Source of the DNA: Amblyornis subalaris
Taxonomy: Eukaryota; Chordata; Aves; Passeriformes; Ptilonorhynchidae
Length of the DNA stretch: 64,000 nucleotides
Direction of reading: 5' to 3'
Assembly (NCBI GenBank): GCA_018881555.1
Contig: JACAXG010000262.1
Coordinates: 66,665-130,664, forward strand
Below the pieces are notes generated by a model, which made no database searches, was not told the origin of the DNA, and was given only the letters and a program-made list of their open reading frames with translations. Shown one piece after another: positions 61,150 through 64,000 of this stretch; within the stretch, counting starts at the first letter, position 1, and each line of letters opens with the position of its first letter. The translations under genes were made by a program, and so were the position numbers.

Positions 61150-61580
61150 ATGACTGATGGAACAGCTCTGCTATGAGAGAAGTCTGAGAGAATCGTGATT
61201 GTTCAGCCTGGAAAAGAAAAGCTTCAGGGTGACCTAACTGTGCCTTTCCAGTACCTGAAGAAGCTGCAGGAAAGATGGAGAGAGACTACTTACAAGGGCC
61301 TGCAGTGCCAGGACAAGGGGGAATGGTTTCACACTGACAGACGGCAGGGTTGGATGGGATACTGGGAAGAAATTCCTCCCAATTGTGAAGGTGGTGAGGC
61401 CCTGGCACAGATTGCCCAGAGAAGCTGTGGCTGCCCCATCCCTGGAAGTGTCCAAGGCCAGGCTGGATGGAGCTTGGAGCAACCTGGGATAGTGGAAGGT
61501 GTCTCTGCCCATGGCAGGGGGTTGGAATGAGATGGTCTTTTAGGTCTCTTCCAACCCAACCAATCCATGATTCTGTGTGT
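61150..61580 (+). repeat. CR1 copy, right arm of an inverted pair
   Basis: GCTCTGCTATGAGAGAAGTC, GATTGTTCAGCCTGGAAAAG, then the 3' end to ACCAATCCATGATTCTGTGT. Confidence 0.9.
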
Positions 61581-63719
61581 CCTTTACAGCATAGACGAAA
61601 CCTTCTCCAGCAAATGATGCAGCTTCCCAACATCGCTGTGGCTGCAAACATCAACCACATCAAGATTAAGAGCAAAATTAATGACAAACATGCAGTGGAC
61701 ACAACTTTGTCTGTCCTCAAATGTAGTTTTAGCTTTTATAATGAAAAATCTATATTTTGCATCCTGCAAAGTGTCCCAGGTAACCACAGCCCCTCAAACC
61801 AAAATACAGGCAGCAGCAAAAATGACAATGAATTTCCAGTGTTACAGAAAGCCCCATTCATTTCTGTAGTACTAAACCACAGCCTGCCCTCCCCACTCTC
61901 TGCTATTGGTTTCCCTGCCTTATTGTCCCACGAAAGACTCAAAGCAGCCTGCAAGAAACAGTGAAACCAATGAAACCACCCCAAATAAAGACCCCAGGGA
62001 GAAAGCACAGAGGGTTTTGCTGATCTTTGTCTCATTGGTGTGAAGTTCTGCTTACAAGAATAAAAGATAAAATATTTCCCATGAGAAATATGATTTTTGA
62101 GTTTAATTAATCTCTGCTTGCTCTGGAATATTTAATTATTCATCCAACATCAATCAACAAAAAGATTTAACAAGGATTACAAGACGGAAATTCCTCCTGC
62201 ACCTCACACCCTCTGGGGATGTGAGTGTCACACAAGACTCATGTGCCTTTAACTTTATTTAGCTGGAAAACCAGGAATTTCCCACTGGAATGGCCTCCTG
62301 TGAGCTCCCAAGACAGAGATTGGCATCTACCTGCTTGCAGAGAGAAGTTCTAAGGAAAAACTTCAAGCTGCAGGTCTCAAGCTTCGACAAGAAGCACCAA
62401 AAAGGCAAACACCCGAGCACAGTCACCCCCCGGGTAAAACTGCTCTGACAGCTGAATTTAGATTTATTTAGCTGAAAGAAGCTGTTCTGTTTGGGGTGAA
62501 GGAAGAATTTTACTGTCACAGAGCACTGACAGGAGGAGCAACGCCCGAGGTTTAATTGTCCAGAAAATAATTACTGTCCCAATCTGTACAAACCCCACTT
62601 TTTTACAAGGTAAGGGTGATGCTTTTCAGAGTAAACCTCAAATCTCCATGCAGCTCCACCTCAAAAGTCATTTAACTGAAAGGATTTTGTAACAGCAGCT
62701 CATGAGATTTGCTTTAAGGACTCCTAAAATTCTGGACATTATCTCCCTCCAGCCAAGGAAACTCATCCCACTTCAAACCTGAGCCTCACATGCACCTTCC
62801 TTTCAAAGAGAAACAGGAATGTCACAGTTCATCGGGGGCATGTTTCATTTCTCACACCAAAGTTCACAGATACCCTCCAAGTCCCATGGGCCTCAGTGTG
62901 AATGAACCAAACCCACCAGGAACATCTGAAATGCCTGACGAGTGGCAACTAAAAAACAAAACCCATTACCACAACTTTCACTAACTCCATAATTCCATCA
63001 ATTCCCTAAAATGCTACAGAGAACACCAGATGAAGAAACCGAGTTCTGTTTTGCCCTTTCAAACTGAGTAGAGGATGGGTCTAAAGGATGTTTCATCACT
63101 GAAATACTGTAAGAGCCAATTAATTATATTTTTTATAAAGTCATAAACCAAGGAATATTGGACATGGAATTTTATTCTGAAATAGTGACAGCAGTCAAAT
63201 TCTGACATTTAGAAATTGTACAAAGGGATTTAAAACATTTTTTTAAAATGATACTTAAGTAATCTGGAAGAATTTGGGGTCCTTTAGTGCTTCAAAATCA
63301 GCTGCTTTCACCAGTGAAAATATTATTTACCTAATTTTAAAATTAAAACATTTGGAGAAAATTTTTTCACCCAGAAAGCTGAGAGAACTCCATCTTTTTT
63401 TCTAGAAATCAGTGGAAGACAGAGCAAAGGGCAGCACATCTCATCAGATGTCCCAGACAGCAAGTGGGGAGCCTCGAGTCAGTGTGACCAGTCACTGCTC
63501 CAGATTCCATTCCAAACACACAAAGTTGTTCCTTAAAACTCCAGGAGCACTTCGTTCATGGGTTTTCTCCCACTCCCGTCTGCCCAGCACCAGCCTGTAC
63601 AGGAACATCCCCCGACAGGACCTTCAGAAATAAACGCTGCAGCCTAAAAATGTCAATATTCTATCGGCATCCGGGATCTGGTGGTTGTGAGAGGTAAATA
63701 GCCCAGATCCAGAGATCAT

Positions 63720-64000
63720 TTATACCCCGCCGCCCTGGATCCACCCGATCCTCACTGAGCACTGGAAGCCAAGGCTCAGACACAGCTCTGGGGCAAAATT
63801 CACATAAAATAGGTAACGACGGCCATTAACGGCATTAACCGACGGCGGTTCAATTAGCAATAGAGCTGAGTTTGTCACCGGGCAGGGCCCGGGGACGCAG
63901 CCACTGCTGGCCGGGACCGGCTGGAGCCACACCTGGAGAGCCCCGCGCTGGAGCCGGGGATCCCTCGTCACCCCCACACCACCTTTTCCCCCATTCCCGG
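63720..64000 (-). promoter_or_regulatory. Edge of a CpG-rich block, possible ATF1 promoter or noncoding exon
   Basis: GC- and CpG-rich sequence begins at 63720 and runs off the window. On the minus strand a possible donor TGCTCA|GTGAGG sits at 63755. An ATF1 noncoding exon is required upstream of 59842, so this is a natural candidate, but it is not proven. Confidence 0.35.

Larger units (their letters stand above)
59843..64000. other. ATF1 upstream region (5' introns/noncoding exons), no coding exon recognised
   Basis: About 4.2 kb. It contains an inverted pair of CR1 copies (60216 minus, 61150 plus) and AT-rich unique sequence. A small GC/CCAAT patch lies at 60970-61015. The last 280 bp turn CpG-rich. 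Confidence 0.5.

Overview
This is vertebrate nuclear DNA, almost certainly from a bird. It holds four split, spliced genes with GT-AG introns, CpG-island promoters, and more than thirty fragments of the CR1 retrotransposon, the dominant interspersed repeat of bird genomes. Introns are short, as on bird microchromosomes. About eighteen isolated N bases lie outside every coding exon. There is no prokaryotic, plasmid or phage content, and I see no CRISPR array.

Layout. (1) Positions 140-30025, minus strand: the 5' two thirds of SCN8A (voltage-gated sodium channel Nav1.6). It has eighteen coding-exon positions, plus both alternatives (5N and 5A) at the fifth. The gene runs off the left edge in domain III segment S1. 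The assembled exons give 1,213 codons with no frame break. Exon sizes were derived from splice sites seen here, and most equal the sizes known for the vertebrate SCN family. Intron 2 is a U12-type AT-AC intron. A CpG island at about 37.1-39.2 kb with a good minus-strand splice donor is the likely promoter and noncoding first exon. A 650-bp CATC-rich minisatellite lies directly beside it. (2) 41905-43729, plus: a two-exon METTL7A/TMT1A-like methyltransferase. (3) 44685-50843, plus: TMPRSS12, a five-exon trypsin-fold serine protease with a full catalytic triad but an unusual activation site. (4) 54318-59839, minus: ATF1, a CREB-family bZIP factor whose locus holds an extra in-frame exon resembling the CREB Q1 exon. 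TMPRSS12 and ATF1 are tail to tail. The ATF1 promoter is at or beyond the right edge.

The genes do not form a pathway: they are a neuronal ion channel, a lipid-droplet/ER methyltransferase, a testis-type protease and a cAMP-responsive transcription factor. The neighbourhood corresponds to human 12q13, but the order and orientation differ: METTL7A and TMPRSS12 are flipped relative to ATF1 and SCN8A.

The most interesting observations are the Q1-like exon in ATF1, the Trp at the P1 position of the TMPRSS12 activation site, a 22-nt copy of a TMPRSS12 exon inside a nearby CR1, the U12 intron and 5N/5A exon pair of SCN8A, an inverted CR1 pair with shared non-CR1 flanks, and a possible divergent first exon at the TMPRSS12 promoter. 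I did not find a clearly novel biological system. Exon coordinates were placed by hand from frame, splice sites and family knowledge; no alignment was run.
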